Positions 1 to 8,747 of a stretch of 64,000 bases of DNA are shown piece by piece. Below the pieces are notes generated by a model that had not been told where the DNA came from, ran no database searches, and worked only from the letters and a program-made list of their open reading frames with translations. Numbering within the stretch: the first letter of the stretch is position 1; each line of letters opens with the position of its first letter. The translations under genes and the position numbers were made by a program. The DNA is from Sphingomonas albertensis. Lineage in GTDB: Bacteria > Pseudomonadota > Alphaproteobacteria > Sphingomonadales > Sphingomonadaceae. Location of the stretch: the NCBI RefSeq assembly GCF_014358075.1, contig NZ_JACONT010000009.1:1-64000 (forward strand), read 5' to 3'.

Positions 1-245
1 TTGCCGAAGCTCACCAGATCATCGCCCAGAAAAACCGACATGCCCAACGTCAAGATACCGAGCGTGCTGCGCGATTGGAGCGGGGGCGCCGAGGGCGTGG
101 GTGTCGGAGAAGGCGTCGGCGCAGGTGCAGGTGTGACGGGCACGACGGCGATAGGGGCGTCGCTGGCGCCGCCCTCGCCGCCACATCCCGCGAGCGCTAC
201 AGTGCTGACTATGCCGCTTACGGCCGCGCGCCGGGTCAGTGTCAT
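1..245 (-). CDS. Lipoprotein with an SGNH-like N-terminal block (3' end outside window)
   Basis: The reading frame begins at ATG 245 and is still open at the window edge, so only about 81 N-terminal residues are visible. They form a lipoprotein signal (TRRAAVSG, hydrophobic stretch, lipobox ALAGC with Cys21), then a Pro/Thr-rich spacer (PAPAPTPSPTPTPS), then a hydrophobic strand with VFLGDDLVSFG. That last motif lines up with block I of SGNH hydrolases (VFVGDSITEG in the next gene), but Asp stands where the catalytic Ser should be. The gene lies 29 bp downstream of another SGNH gene on the same strand, so the two are probably co-transcribed. An in-frame GTG at 257 is an alternative start. It may be an inactive, surface-anchored SGNH relative. 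The rest of the domain is not visible, so the family call is tentative. Confidence 0.6.
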   Translation of the reverse strand, partial: MTLTRRAAVSGIVSTVALAGCGGEGGASDAPIAVVPVTPAPAPTPSPTPTPSAPPLQSRSTLGILTLGMSVFLGDDLVSFG

Positions 246-274
246 GTCGTCGTGATCCACTTGGCGCGAGGGCT

Positions 275-1081
275 TCAATGCTTCTCGAGAGCCTTGTCGA
301 CGAACGCGACATCGAGCTTGCTCATGCCCGCATAGCCGGCATCGGTGGGATGCACACCATCTGCCAGGGGAACGCGTCCCGCACGGTGCTCCGCGTCGAA
401 GTCGAGCACCGCAATGCCCTGGCTTTTCAACGGGCCGTGAACGATCATCCGGTTGAACGCCAGCCGTTCGCGTTCCTGCTCGGGCGGTAGGCCGTTGCGC
501 GCCATCACCGTGCCGACCCCGACGATCCAGCCATCGTCTTTGAGCCGCATGGCATAGTCTTGCAGCGTCTTGAACAACGGAATGGCCTTGGCGTTCTGGG
601 CGAAGTCGTTCGAACCGCCCCCCAGGACCACGACATTGCGGCGTCCCGACTGGTAGTAATCCTTCAGCGATACCAGCCCGGCCAACGAGCCCAGCGTGAT
701 GCCGTTCACCCCCTCGTTCGCGACGATCACATCGTTGCCGGCATGAACCTGGTACCGGCCCGGACGAGAGGTCGTCAGCGGATCGCTCGCGGCAACGCCC
801 TCGGTGATGCTGTCTCCGACGAAGACCACGATGTCGTGTTTGGGGTGGGCTGCGGCATACCATCGTTGCAAACCAAAGGCCAAAAGCAGCAGCAACGCAG
901 CCAGAGCGAGATATTGCCACAATGGACTGCGGCCGACCGGTCGCCAACGTCCCTGTACTTTGACCATCGCAACGCGACAGCCGACGCACCGACTGAAAGC
1001 CATGTCGTCTCGGAACCGAACGCCGTGAGCATCGCGCAAGTGGCGGCCGAACAGGCATTCAGGCAATTGTTTTATCTTCAT
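275..1081 (-). CDS. Membrane-anchored SGNH/GDSL hydrolase
   Basis: This 268-residue protein has one transmembrane segment near residues 55-72 (LALAALLLLLAFGLQRW) followed by a periplasmic SGNH domain. Visible motifs are block I VFVGDSITEG (nucleophile Ser), a Gly/Asn segment NGITLGSLAG, GGGSND (block III Asn) and DGVHPTDAGY (Asp-x-x-His). Such enzymes remove acyl or acetyl groups from sugars, and an exopolysaccharide substrate is plausible given the cluster at 46-64 kb. I chose ATG 1081 because AGGGGG lies about 11 nt upstream; ATG 1117 and ATG 967 are also in frame. It is paralogous to the SGNH gene at 48834-49589, sharing the GDSIT, NGITLGS, ERERLA and VHP segments in the same order. The hydrolase call is firm; the substrate is inferred. 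Confidence 0.88.
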   Translation of the reverse strand: MKIKQLPECLFGRHLRDAHGVRFRDDMAFSRCVGCRVAMVKVQGRWRPVGRSPLWQYLALAALLLLLAFGLQRWYAAAHPKHDIVVFVGDSITEGVAASDPLTTSRPGRYQVHAGNDVIVANEGVNGITLGSLAGLVSLKDYYQSGRRNVVVLGGGSNDFAQNAKAIPLFKTLQDYAMRLKDDGWIVGVGTVMARNGLPPEQERERLAFNRMIVHGPLKSQGIAVLDFDAEHRAGRVPLADGVHPTDAGYAGMSKLDVAFVDKALEKH

Positions 1082-1373
1082 AATTTCGACATCCCCCTGG
1101 CGTGCCCCCGCCTTCATCCGGTGGTAACCGGAAACAGATCAATTTTGAAAGGCCTGGGTTTTATTTAGCTAGATGCGCGCGATCTGACGACAAATACTGG
1201 GGTGAACCGCGATCGAACGCAGGCGCGCGCCCACCACAAACCACAACCATGCGGGTCTGGCGTTTTCACGTCGGGCGCTTCTGGTAGATCCGCTCAGCTT
1301 CACGCCGACATCCCGCAGGATCTCGGCCAACTGAATACGCGCGGATCTGACTTTGGGGCCGGCTACATAGTGC

Positions 1374-3278
1374 CTAGCGTGGCGTCTTCACGTACCGATC
1401 ATACCAGGCGATCGCGCGTTGGCGCACATCTGCGGACTGTTCGGGTCCTGTCACGCAGTGGCCAGCGTCGGGGTAGATCACGAGGCTGACCGGCACGTTG
1501 CGGTCCTTCAGCGCATGCCACCATTCGATCGACTGGGTCGGTGGCACCTCGATGTCGCGCTCGCCGACATAGATGAACGTCGGCGTCTTCGCCCGCTTGG
1601 CCTGGTAGATAGCCGACACGTCCTCATAGGCCTTCATATCGTCGTACATCGACTTGCCGAAGAACGGCAGCATCCACTGGTCGATGCCGTTGGTGCCGTA
1701 ATAGCTCACCCAGTTCGACAGACCGGCGCCCGCGACGATGCCCTTGAAGCGATCGGTCTGCGTATTCGCCCACATCGCCATGAAGCCGCCATAGCTGCAC
1801 CCACCAAGGCCGAGGCGTGTGTCGTCGATCGGCGCGAGCCGCTCGACCGCGTCGATGCCGGCCAGGATGTCGCGCAGGTCGCCTCCCCCGAAATCGCGCT
1901 TGTTGGCGGCGGTGAACGCTTCGCCCTGGCCGTAGCTGCCGCGCGGATTGGGAAGAAAGACGTAATAGCCCGCCTTCAGCAGCGCAGCATTCAGCGAGGT
2001 CTCGGACAGATAGCCCGGCATCGATGCCGAGGAGGGCCCGCCGTGTACGAGGGTGATCATCGGCGCCTTGCCCACGGGCGTAATCCGAGGCGCAAGCAGC
2101 CAGCCCTGCACGTCGTACCCCTCGTTCTTCCAGGTGATGCTGCGCGCGGTCACGAGCGCGGGCGCCGCGTCGTTGTCGTGCGTGAGCTGCCGCAGCGCGC
2201 CGATCGGTCCGGCATAGAGAGCGGGGGCATGCTCGTAATCCTGCACCACGGCTGCGGCGATGCGACCATCGGCGGAGAATACCGCGCGACCGTCGCCTGC
2301 GCTCACGCTTGCCGGCTTGGCGAAACCTGGCACGACCGCCTGACCGGGTGTCAGCGTGCCGAGCTGGACCTGATCGCCCGCCAGCGTCACCGTCCTGAGG
2401 CCGCCTTTGGTCCAGTCGATCGTGGTCACGGTCGACTTGGCGCCGGCGGTGATGTTGCGTGGACTGCCACCTGCCAGTGGCACGGTGAAGACGTCGCCGC
2501 CAATCGAGCCGAAATCGCTCATCAGCCCGCCGACATAGGCCACCGTCCGTCCATCGGGCGACACGCGCGGCTGGTTGAGCTGCGTCGTTGGTTTTGCGAT
2601 CGAGCGCACCGCGCCGGTCCGCGCATCGATCGCGTCAAGCGTCGCCACCCACCAGTTATTGTCGCCATTGCCGAGCGCCGTCGTCGCGACGAAGCCGCGA
2701 CCGTCCGGCGTCCAGTCATATTCGTAGATATAGCGACCCGCGGGCGATAGCGGCGTTACCGTCGCAGCCGGCGTTGCGGCAGCAATGTCGAACACCGCGA
2801 GGCGCTGCTCGTCGCTCTTCTCGCCGATCTCGCCGATCATCCGCACGCCCGCCTGCGTCGCCCCCGATTCCTTGGCGGCGCCCAGCGTCACTAGCACCGC
2901 GATCCGTTTGCCGTCGGGAGATACGCGAGGCGTCTGTGCGATGCCGGCGATCGTCGCGACGGTGCGCGTCGTCCTGGCATCGGCATAGGTCAGTCGGACG
3001 GTGCCCGCGGTGCCGTCGCGTACTAGAAAGATCAGGTCGCCGCCCGGCGTGAAGGTCAGCCCCGAATAGCTGCACGTCGCGCAGGGATCGATCGTCCGCA
3101 ACACCCGCCCGTCCGCGACGCCGCGGATCGTTACCACGCCGCGCGTACCGTTGTTCTCGACCGTGGCGATCCGATCGCCTGCAGGTGAGAGGGCAAGGGC
3201 GCCATATTGGTGAAGCGACTGAGCTGATGTCGGGACCGCAGTTGCAACAAGGAGAGCGGCAGCAAGGGTGAGACGCAT
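1374..3278 (-). CDS. Secreted S9 family (prolyl oligopeptidase-like) peptidase
   Basis: A 634-residue protein with a Sec signal (MRLTLAAALLVATAVPTSAQ), an N-terminal beta-propeller of WD/PD40-like blades (repeated SPDGR/SPDGK motifs) and a C-terminal alpha/beta hydrolase. The catalytic triad is readable: Ser in GGCSYGGFMAMW, Asp in YVGERDIEVPP, His in PDAGHCVTG. The oxyanion-side HGGPSS motif is present. ATG 3278 is chosen over the longer frame (3338) because GGAG sits 6 nt upstream and the signal peptide begins there. It resembles S9C acylaminoacyl/dipeptidyl peptidases. It lies downstream of a lasso-type exporter and nucleotidyltransferase on the same strand. Lasso isopeptidases such as AtxE2 are also S9 proteins, so that role is possible but unproven. 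Confidence 0.88.
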   Translation of the reverse strand: MRLTLAAALLVATAVPTSAQSLHQYGALALSPAGDRIATVENNGTRGVVTIRGVADGRVLRTIDPCATCSYSGLTFTPGGDLIFLVRDGTAGTVRLTYADARTTRTVATIAGIAQTPRVSPDGKRIAVLVTLGAAKESGATQAGVRMIGEIGEKSDEQRLAVFDIAAATPAATVTPLSPAGRYIYEYDWTPDGRGFVATTALGNGDNNWWVATLDAIDARTGAVRSIAKPTTQLNQPRVSPDGRTVAYVGGLMSDFGSIGGDVFTVPLAGGSPRNITAGAKSTVTTIDWTKGGLRTVTLAGDQVQLGTLTPGQAVVPGFAKPASVSAGDGRAVFSADGRIAAAVVQDYEHAPALYAGPIGALRQLTHDNDAAPALVTARSITWKNEGYDVQGWLLAPRITPVGKAPMITLVHGGPSSASMPGYLSETSLNAALLKAGYYVFLPNPRGSYGQGEAFTAANKRDFGGGDLRDILAGIDAVERLAPIDDTRLGLGGCSYGGFMAMWANTQTDRFKGIVAGAGLSNWVSYYGTNGIDQWMLPFFGKSMYDDMKAYEDVSAIYQAKRAKTPTFIYVGERDIEVPPTQSIEWWHALKDRNVPVSLVIYPDAGHCVTGPEQSADVRQRAIAWYDRYVKTPR

Positions 3279-3424
3279 CGAAAGCTCCGATAAAACGGCA
3301 ATATCCATGACGCTTAACGGGTTGTCCTGTCGTCGCAAGCCGAACTAGAGAATTGCTGTCGGTAGGCCGGAAGCGGGCCGTACCGATGTGTTCCGATCCA
3401 GGGTGCGACCTCAGTTACGACTAG

Positions 3425-3468
3425 GCAACATGCTGACACGTCGACATGTCGACGTGTCAGCATGTTGC
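3425..3468. repeat. Perfect 44-bp palindrome with no loop
   Basis: Positions 3425-3446 are the exact reverse complement of 3447-3468, so the whole 44 bp is self-complementary. It includes CGACATGTCGAC at its centre, flanked by CACGT/ACGTG and CATGC/GCATG. It begins at the last base of the ABC exporter stop codon. There is no T-tract on either side, so it is not a typical intrinsic terminator. The central 12-mer recurs exactly at 37498-37509 and nearly exactly at 40916, both in the plasmid replication/partition region. It could be a cruciform, a protein-binding site or a terminator for the exporter gene. Confidence 0.95.
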
Positions 3469-5267
3469 TACGAAATGGTGGTCTGAGTCGTCTCAAGCAT
3501 GATCACGCGGTCGCAGGCGCGGAGCGTTTCCTCGCGGTGGGCGATGATCAGGATCGTCGCTTCGGGCAGTGCCCGGCGCACATTGGCGATCACCGCCTGT
3601 TCGGTCGCGATATCGATCGCATTGGTCGCCTCGTCGAGGATCAGCAGTTGCGGATCGCGCAACAGCGCGCGGGCGAGCGCGATCCGCTGGCGCTCGCCGC
3701 CCGACAGCCGTGTGCCGCGATCGTCCATCGGCGTATCGAGCCCCTGCGGCATCGCCCCGACCATGTCGGCCGCCCCCGCCTGCGCGAGCGCCTGCCAGAG
3801 GTCCGGATCGGGGCGGACGTCGCTGCCCCAGGTCAGATTGCGGCGGATGCTGTCGTTGATGAGATAGGAATCCTGCGCGACATAGGCGAGGCGACGCCGC
3901 CAGCTCGCGAGCGTGGCCGGACCCAGCACGGCGTCGCCGATCATGATCCTGCCCTCGCTGGGTTCCAGCAGTCCGGTCAGCAGATCGACGAAGCTGGTCT
4001 TGCCGGTGCCCGACGGGCCGGACAGCCCGACCAGCTCGCCTGCGCCGATCGCGAGATCGAGCCCGGTGAACACGGCCGCGCTCGCGTCCGGATAGCGAAA
4101 GGTGATGCGATCGAAGCGGATCGTTCCGTGTCGAACCGACTGCGCGCCGGCACCGCTGGTGATCGCAACCGGCGGGCCGAGATCGACTTTCAGATCGTGC
4201 AACGCGGTGAAGGCGGGCATCACGCCGAATAATTGCTGCACGCTCTGCTGGAGCGACCGGACCGGGCCGCTCATCCGCACCAGCACGACCAGCGCGGCGA
4301 GCAGCGTCACGGTCGGGATGTCGAACAGCACCGCACCGAAGATCATCATCGCCCCGGCCAGCGAGGCGATACTCGCCGATACGATCGCAACCCGCGACTG
4401 GAAGCGTTGCTGGAGGGTCAGCTGCGCGCGCAATTGTGTCCCCTCCTCGCCGATCTGCGCGACGAAGGCATCCGCCATGTCGTGCGCGACGGCGATCTTG
4501 AGGCCACCGAGGAAATGGGCCGTCTCGCCGGCAATGCGGAACGCGAAGCGCGCGGTAGATCGGCCGACATCGGCCGCGCGCCGCGACAACGGCACCAGTA
4601 CGACGAGGCCGAGCAGCGCGAACCCGATCATCAGCACCGCGACGACCGGCGACAGCAGGATCATCAGGATAGCCTGGGTCACCAGCATGATGCTCGCCGT
4701 CATCATCTGCAGCAGCACCGAACAGGCAAAGGCCAGCCGGGTGATCTCGCTCGACAGGATGTGCGCGATCCGCGCGTGCCGCAGCCGCGCCAGCGACGAC
4801 CAGCGCGCGTGCGCCAGATCGGTGACGACCATCAGCCGGCGATGATCGACGAATCCCAGCGACAGGTCCGAGACTAGACGGTCGCGCGCCGACAGCACGG
4901 CCGCGCGCACGCCGACCAGCAGGCAGAACGCCAGTAGCACCGCCGCCAGCTGCTCGAGCCGGGTGACCAGCCCGACCGATGACAGGGTGTCGACGATCAT
5001 CGCCCGCCAGCGTCCACCGGTCTGCGGCGCGAGCAGCGAGAAGATCGGCACGAGGAGCGCCAGACCGACGCCTTCGAGAATGCCGCCTGCGAGCATCAGC
5101 GCGAGCGCCGCGCCCAGTCGTCGCCCGCCATAGCGGACGAAATCGCCGACCAGCGCCTTCCCGTCCGCGACCAGCGATCCCGTGGGGCCATCGGCTGCCG
5201 GGGCGGTAGTCGGATTGCGAAGGAACGGCATGCAGCGAAGCATGCGGGGACGGCGGACCGAGAGCAA
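3468..5267 (-). CDS. ABC exporter (fused permease and ATPase), lasso-peptide type
   Basis: A 599-residue half-transporter with a six-helix exporter domain (about residues 45-330) and an ATPase domain (about 360-590). The ATPase shows Walker A GPSGTGKTS, Q-loop AQDSYL, signature LSGGERQRIALARALL, Walker B LLILDEATN and a switch His in IIAHREE. There is no N-terminal C39 peptidase domain, as in lasso peptide D proteins, where another enzyme removes the leader. It lies 28 bp downstream of a nucleotidyltransferase gene of a family known from lasso clusters, in the same operon. The other lasso maturation genes are about 28 kb away in this window. The start is a TTG; ATG 5243 and 5231 are alternatives. 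Export of a modified peptide is inferred from context; a lipid or glycan substrate cannot be excluded. Confidence 0.85.
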   Translation of the reverse strand: MLSVRRPRMLRCMPFLRNPTTAPAADGPTGSLVADGKALVGDFVRYGGRRLGAALALMLAGGILEGVGLALLVPIFSLLAPQTGGRWRAMIVDTLSSVGLVTRLEQLAAVLLAFCLLVGVRAAVLSARDRLVSDLSLGFVDHRRLMVVTDLAHARWSSLARLRHARIAHILSSEITRLAFACSVLLQMMTASIMLVTQAILMILLSPVVAVLMIGFALLGLVVLVPLSRRAADVGRSTARFAFRIAGETAHFLGGLKIAVAHDMADAFVAQIGEEGTQLRAQLTLQQRFQSRVAIVSASIASLAGAMMIFGAVLFDIPTVTLLAALVVLVRMSGPVRSLQQSVQQLFGVMPAFTALHDLKVDLGPPVAITSGAGAQSVRHGTIRFDRITFRYPDASAAVFTGLDLAIGAGELVGLSGPSGTGKTSFVDLLTGLLEPSEGRIMIGDAVLGPATLASWRRRLAYVAQDSYLINDSIRRNLTWGSDVRPDPDLWQALAQAGAADMVGAMPQGLDTPMDDRGTRLSGGERQRIALARALLRDPQLLILDEATNAIDIATEQAVIANVRRALPEATILIIAHREETLRACDRVIMLETTQTTIS

Positions 5268-5295
5268 GCTGGTGTCGTGATCGACCGCGCCGGCG

Positions 5296-6510
5296 CTACA
5301 GGGTCTTGGCAGTCTTCCCGGCGCTTTGCGGCCGCAACCGCGCGGGGCGGCGCAGCAGGCGCAGCGGCAATCCGGTCAGGATGGCGGCGGGAACCGCCCA
5401 GCTCGGCACCTGTAGATGCGCGACGGCATTGGGCCGGCTAAGCAAACTACGAACCGCACCCCAGCGATAGGCCAGACCGGGTACGAGCCAGAGCTGTGCG
5501 CGCTCGAACGCGATCAACTCGCGCATCGGGCGCATCAGCCGGCCTTCTGCGTCTTCGTCCGCCACGATCGCGGTGTAGCAGAAACGGACGAGGCGCCGCG
5601 TCACGCGGTCGCGGCGGATTTCCTCCAGCAAGGCATGAGGTACGGCGATGCCGAACAGCTCGTGCGCCAGGATGATCGCCAGCCCGGGACAGCGCCCGGC
5701 GCCCAGCGCGATGGCCTCGCGGTACAGCGTCTCGACATCCGCATCGTGCAGCAATGCGGCCACGTCGGCGAGCCATTTCAGGCGCGCCCATAGATGCTTG
5801 GCACCGTGGAACACCAGATAGGCAAACAGCGGCGCCGGCGCGAGCGTCGCAAGCGACGTGCCGGGCATCAGTTCGACCAGCATGCGCGGTGAGCCGAGGC
5901 CGATCGAGGTAATGGCCGCGCGATTGTCGCCGAGTTCGGTATGCAGTTCGACGACCGTAGCGCGGTCGTCATGGTACCATTCGGACTCCTTGTGTGCGGC
6001 GAGATAGCGACGGATGTGCACCGGATCGGTGATCCCCCCCAGGATCGAGAGGCGATAGCCAAGCGCCGTAAGGGTTTCGCACGCCGCATCCAGCTGGCCA
6101 CGCGCAACCAGGACGTCGACGTCCCAGGACGTCTTGAGCATCAGCGTGCGGTGGGCATGCATCGCCAGCGTCGATCCCTTGACGAACACCGCATCGATCC
6201 CGGCCGCGGCCAGTGCCCGCCCGACGCGGATCTCCTCCCCCGCGTTGCGTAGGGATTGCATCCGCGATGCTGCCGCACGCCGCGCAAGAAGGGCCGCAGC
6301 CGCGTCGGGTAGCGCATGGCCGATCGCCTTCAGACCTTCCTCGACGAACCCACTGACCCGGTGTCGATGTGCCAGATTCACCAGCCGGTCGGCGTCGAAG
6401 GGGAGTGCAGCTATCCGCGCGATGCCCGCCGCCCGGTGCGGCAGAGTCGGCGGGCACAGGCAGGCGGCGAGAAGCGCCAGTTCGCGGTCGTCAGGTCGGT
6501 TGCGAAGCAT
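5296..6510 (-). CDS. Nucleotidyltransferase family protein (lasso-cluster type)
   Basis: A 404-residue protein of the uncharacterised nucleotidyltransferase family related to NTP_transf_5. The polymerase-beta-like core is visible around residues 110-140 as FVKGSTLAMHAH followed by TSWDVDVLV, where the Asp-x-Asp pair would bind the metal. A further acidic site appears in VVELHTELGD. The rest is helical. Homologues occur in lasso peptide clusters, for example PsmN of the pseudomycoidin cluster, which modifies the precursor. Here it is the first gene of a two-gene operon with the exporter. Start: ATG 6510, directly preceded by an in-frame GTG. The nucleotidyltransferase fold is well supported; a role in peptide modification is inferred from the combination with B1, B2, C and kinase genes elsewhere in the window. 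Confidence 0.8.
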   Translation of the reverse strand: MLRNRPDDRELALLAACLCPPTLPHRAAGIARIAALPFDADRLVNLAHRHRVSGFVEEGLKAIGHALPDAAAALLARRAAASRMQSLRNAGEEIRVGRALAAAGIDAVFVKGSTLAMHAHRTLMLKTSWDVDVLVARGQLDAACETLTALGYRLSILGGITDPVHIRRYLAAHKESEWYHDDRATVVELHTELGDNRAAITSIGLGSPRMLVELMPGTSLATLAPAPLFAYLVFHGAKHLWARLKWLADVAALLHDADVETLYREAIALGAGRCPGLAIILAHELFGIAVPHALLEEIRRDRVTRRLVRFCYTAIVADEDAEGRLMRPMRELIAFERAQLWLVPGLAYRWGAVRSLLSRPNAVAHLQVPSWAVPAAILTGLPLRLLRRPARLRPQSAGKTAKTL

Positions 6511-6513
6511 CAC

Positions 6514-7085
6514 AATTTGGTCTGCCTGGGAATAGGGATGTCGCGTGCTGAGCTGAACCCGGCCGCGCTATCGAACGATCGCCGAGACATGCATAGCGAC
6601 GACCGCCCGGGTCAACCACCGTACTGGCACCGACGTCCGTCGAATGTCCGGGCGTCATGGCAGCGTTGCTTTACCCACGCGACAGACCGGCCGCAGCCGT
6701 GGATCGTGACGGCCGCGCGGAGGATCACCGCCGGCCGGGTCACATCGGCACAAGATACTGCACCGTCGACGAAACGCTCCTTCCGATGATGACGCGATGC
6801 CCTTGTCGTGAGCGGCGAAATAGAAGAATGGGAATGTAGGGGGGCGGAGACCTGAAAAGGTGCCGCCGCAATATTAGGGGAGCAAGGGATCGGCCGTCCC
6901 GACCGCGAGCGCGGTGGAGTGCAGCCGAACCCGAATGCGGGGCTGGGGTACGACGACATGACAGGATCGACGGCCATCGTGCTTCGCGATGGCTGCACGC
7001 GGGTAGGGTGCGACGGCGATCGCCGGTCATCGGTACGTCGGTCCTCGTCATGTGGGTCATCGTCACGATGCAGGCGCTAGGACGG
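6514..7085. other. Divergent intergenic region between the nucleotidyltransferase and secretion operons
   Basis: About 570 bp separate two divergent operons. I translated both strands for short genes and found no convincing one. It must hold promoters for both operons. One structured element stands out (6843-6867, listed separately). Confidence 0.6.
6843..6867 (+). promoter_or_regulatory. Hairpin with GAAA tetraloop upstream of the secretion operon
   Basis: GGCGG (6843-6847) pairs with CCGCC (6863-6867). Inside, ACCT pairs with AGGT around a GAAA loop, with a small AG/G internal loop. It lies about 220 bp upstream of the TolC start and has no T-tract. It could be a leader RNA element or part of a protein-binding site. 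Confidence 0.4.
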
Positions 7086-8747
7086 ATGACGCGCAGACGT
7101 CGCTTCGGCTGCTGTACCGCTGTCGCTGCAGGATTGACGTTCGCTGCGGCGCCGATCGATGCGCAGCGTGCGCCCTCGGCGACCCAAGGGTCGCTGGTCG
7201 TCGATCCGCAGCAGGGCGCGACACCGCGACCGTTGCCGCCCTCCCCCACCCTGCCAAGCACGTCCGTCCCGGCGCCGGTGACGGTATCGCCCGCTCCCGT
7301 ACCTACGATCGGCATAGCGGGTCCGAGCGAGCCAATCGTGCGGCCGCCCAGCGCTTCCTATGGCCCGCCGACTCCGCTGCGAGGCACGCCGCAGCTCGGC
7401 GCCTGGGCGCAAGGCGTGCCTGGAGGGCTGCCGGCGCCGAGTGGGGATCCGTTGCACATCGATCCGACCGCCGATCCGATCCTGCAGCTGGCGCATGCGC
7501 AGTCGCCACTTGCGACCTTCCAGCAGGTGATCGGTGAGGCGGTTGCGCGCAATCCCTCGCTCGACGAGGCGATCGCGCAGACGAACGAAGCCAAGGGCGT
7601 GCGCGGCGAAGCGCGCGCGCGCGCGCTGCCCGTCGCCGATCTGTCGATCTCGACCTTCCGGATCATCGACCGGGCGTTTTCGAACGATCCGAACAACGTC
7701 CTCGAACGCTCGCGTCCGAGCCGTCGCACCGATGGCCTGCTCCGCATCCAGCAGCCGTTGATCGATTTCGGCGCAAGCCTCGGCCGGATCCGGGCGAGCG
7801 AGGCCCGGCTGAACGCGGCGCGCGCCAATGTCGAGGATATCGGTACGCAGGTCGCGCTGAGCGCGGTCTCGGCCTGGTACAGCGTCTATGGCTACCGTGT
7901 TCTCGTCCGGCTGGGCGAGGCCTTCGCGATCAGCCAGCGCAGTCTGCGCAGCAGTATCGAGGATCGCATCCTTCAGGGCGCGGCTGCACCGGGCGACGTA
8001 GCGCAGGTCGACAGCTATATCGCGTCGTCGGATTCACAGCTTGCCGATTTCCGGCGACAGCTGGCCGGTGCGGAAGCCCAATATACCGCGGTGATCGGTC
8101 ATGCGCCGCCTGTCGGGCTGGCCCGTGCGCCGGAGCCATCGCTGGCCGGCATCGGCACTGCGACCGTGGCCGCGGATATCGATACGCTGCCCGCGATCCG
8201 CGCTGCCAAGCTCGGTGTCGATGCGGCGCGATCGGACGTACGCGCGGTGAAGTCCGATCTCTTGCCGCAGCTATCCGGCGGGATCGATGCCGGCCGCTAT
8301 GGCATCATCGAGACGGCACGCGATTACGACATTCGCGGCAGCCTGACGCTCAGCATGCGGCTGGGTGGCGGCGGGCCGCAGCGCGTCGACCAGGCGCAGG
8401 CGCGTGCCGATGGTGCCGATGCCCGGTTGCGGCGCACCCGGCTCGATTCACAGCGTGATGCCCAGATCGCGCTGGCCGACGTGGCCGCATTGCAGGATGC
8501 GCAGACGGCGATCGAGGCCAATTACCTGGCGAGCCGGCGCGCGCGCGACGTGCTGGCGGAACGGTTCCGCGTCTCGCGCGGCACGCTGTTCGATCTGCTC
8601 GCGTCGCAGAGCAATTATTTCGGTGTCGCTGCCCGCTATGTCCAGACCGTGATCGAACTCGATACCGCGCGCTATGCGCTTCTCGCCCGGACCGGCCGGC
8701 TGCTGCCGGCACTGGGCATTCAACCTGCCGCGCTGGAACCCCAATGA
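7086..8747 (+). CDS. TolC-family outer membrane protein of type I secretion
   Basis: This 553-residue protein is the outer membrane channel of the exporter operon. A signal peptide (MTRRRRFGCCTAVAAGLTFA, cleavage near DAQ) is followed by an unusual Pro/Ser-rich stretch of about 100 residues (VRPPSASYGPPTPLRG and neighbours), then the two long coiled-coil OEP repeats from about residue 145 (QQVIGEAVARNPSLDEAIAQ). ATG 7086 is chosen over the upstream frame at 7008 because the signal peptide begins there and AGGACGG directly precedes it. It overlaps the next gene by 4 bp (ATGA). Together with the ABC and HlyD proteins it would form a LapBCE-like secretion machine for large RTX adhesins or enzymes. 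The Pro-rich N-terminal extension is not usual in TolC proteins. Confidence 0.9.
   Translation: MTRRRRFGCCTAVAAGLTFAAAPIDAQRAPSATQGSLVVDPQQGATPRPLPPSPTLPSTSVPAPVTVSPAPVPTIGIAGPSEPIVRPPSASYGPPTPLRGTPQLGAWAQGVPGGLPAPSGDPLHIDPTADPILQLAHAQSPLATFQQVIGEAVARNPSLDEAIAQTNEAKGVRGEARARALPVADLSISTFRIIDRAFSNDPNNVLERSRPSRRTDGLLRIQQPLIDFGASLGRIRASEARLNAARANVEDIGTQVALSAVSAWYSVYGYRVLVRLGEAFAISQRSLRSSIEDRILQGAAAPGDVAQVDSYIASSDSQLADFRRQLAGAEAQYTAVIGHAPPVGLARAPEPSLAGIGTATVAADIDTLPAIRAAKLGVDAARSDVRAVKSDLLPQLSGGIDAGRYGIIETARDYDIRGSLTLSMRLGGGGPQRVDQAQARADGADARLRRTRLDSQRDAQIALADVAALQDAQTAIEANYLASRRARDVLAERFRVSRGTLFDLLASQSNYFGVAARYVQTVIELDTARYALLARTGRLLPALGIQPAALEPQ

Noticed and set aside
6514-6840. Search for a lasso precursor upstream of the nucleotidyltransferase gene
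   Set aside because: A 52-codon minus frame from 6658 has no leader motif and runs into the next gene; no short frame had a ribosome binding site plus precursor features.
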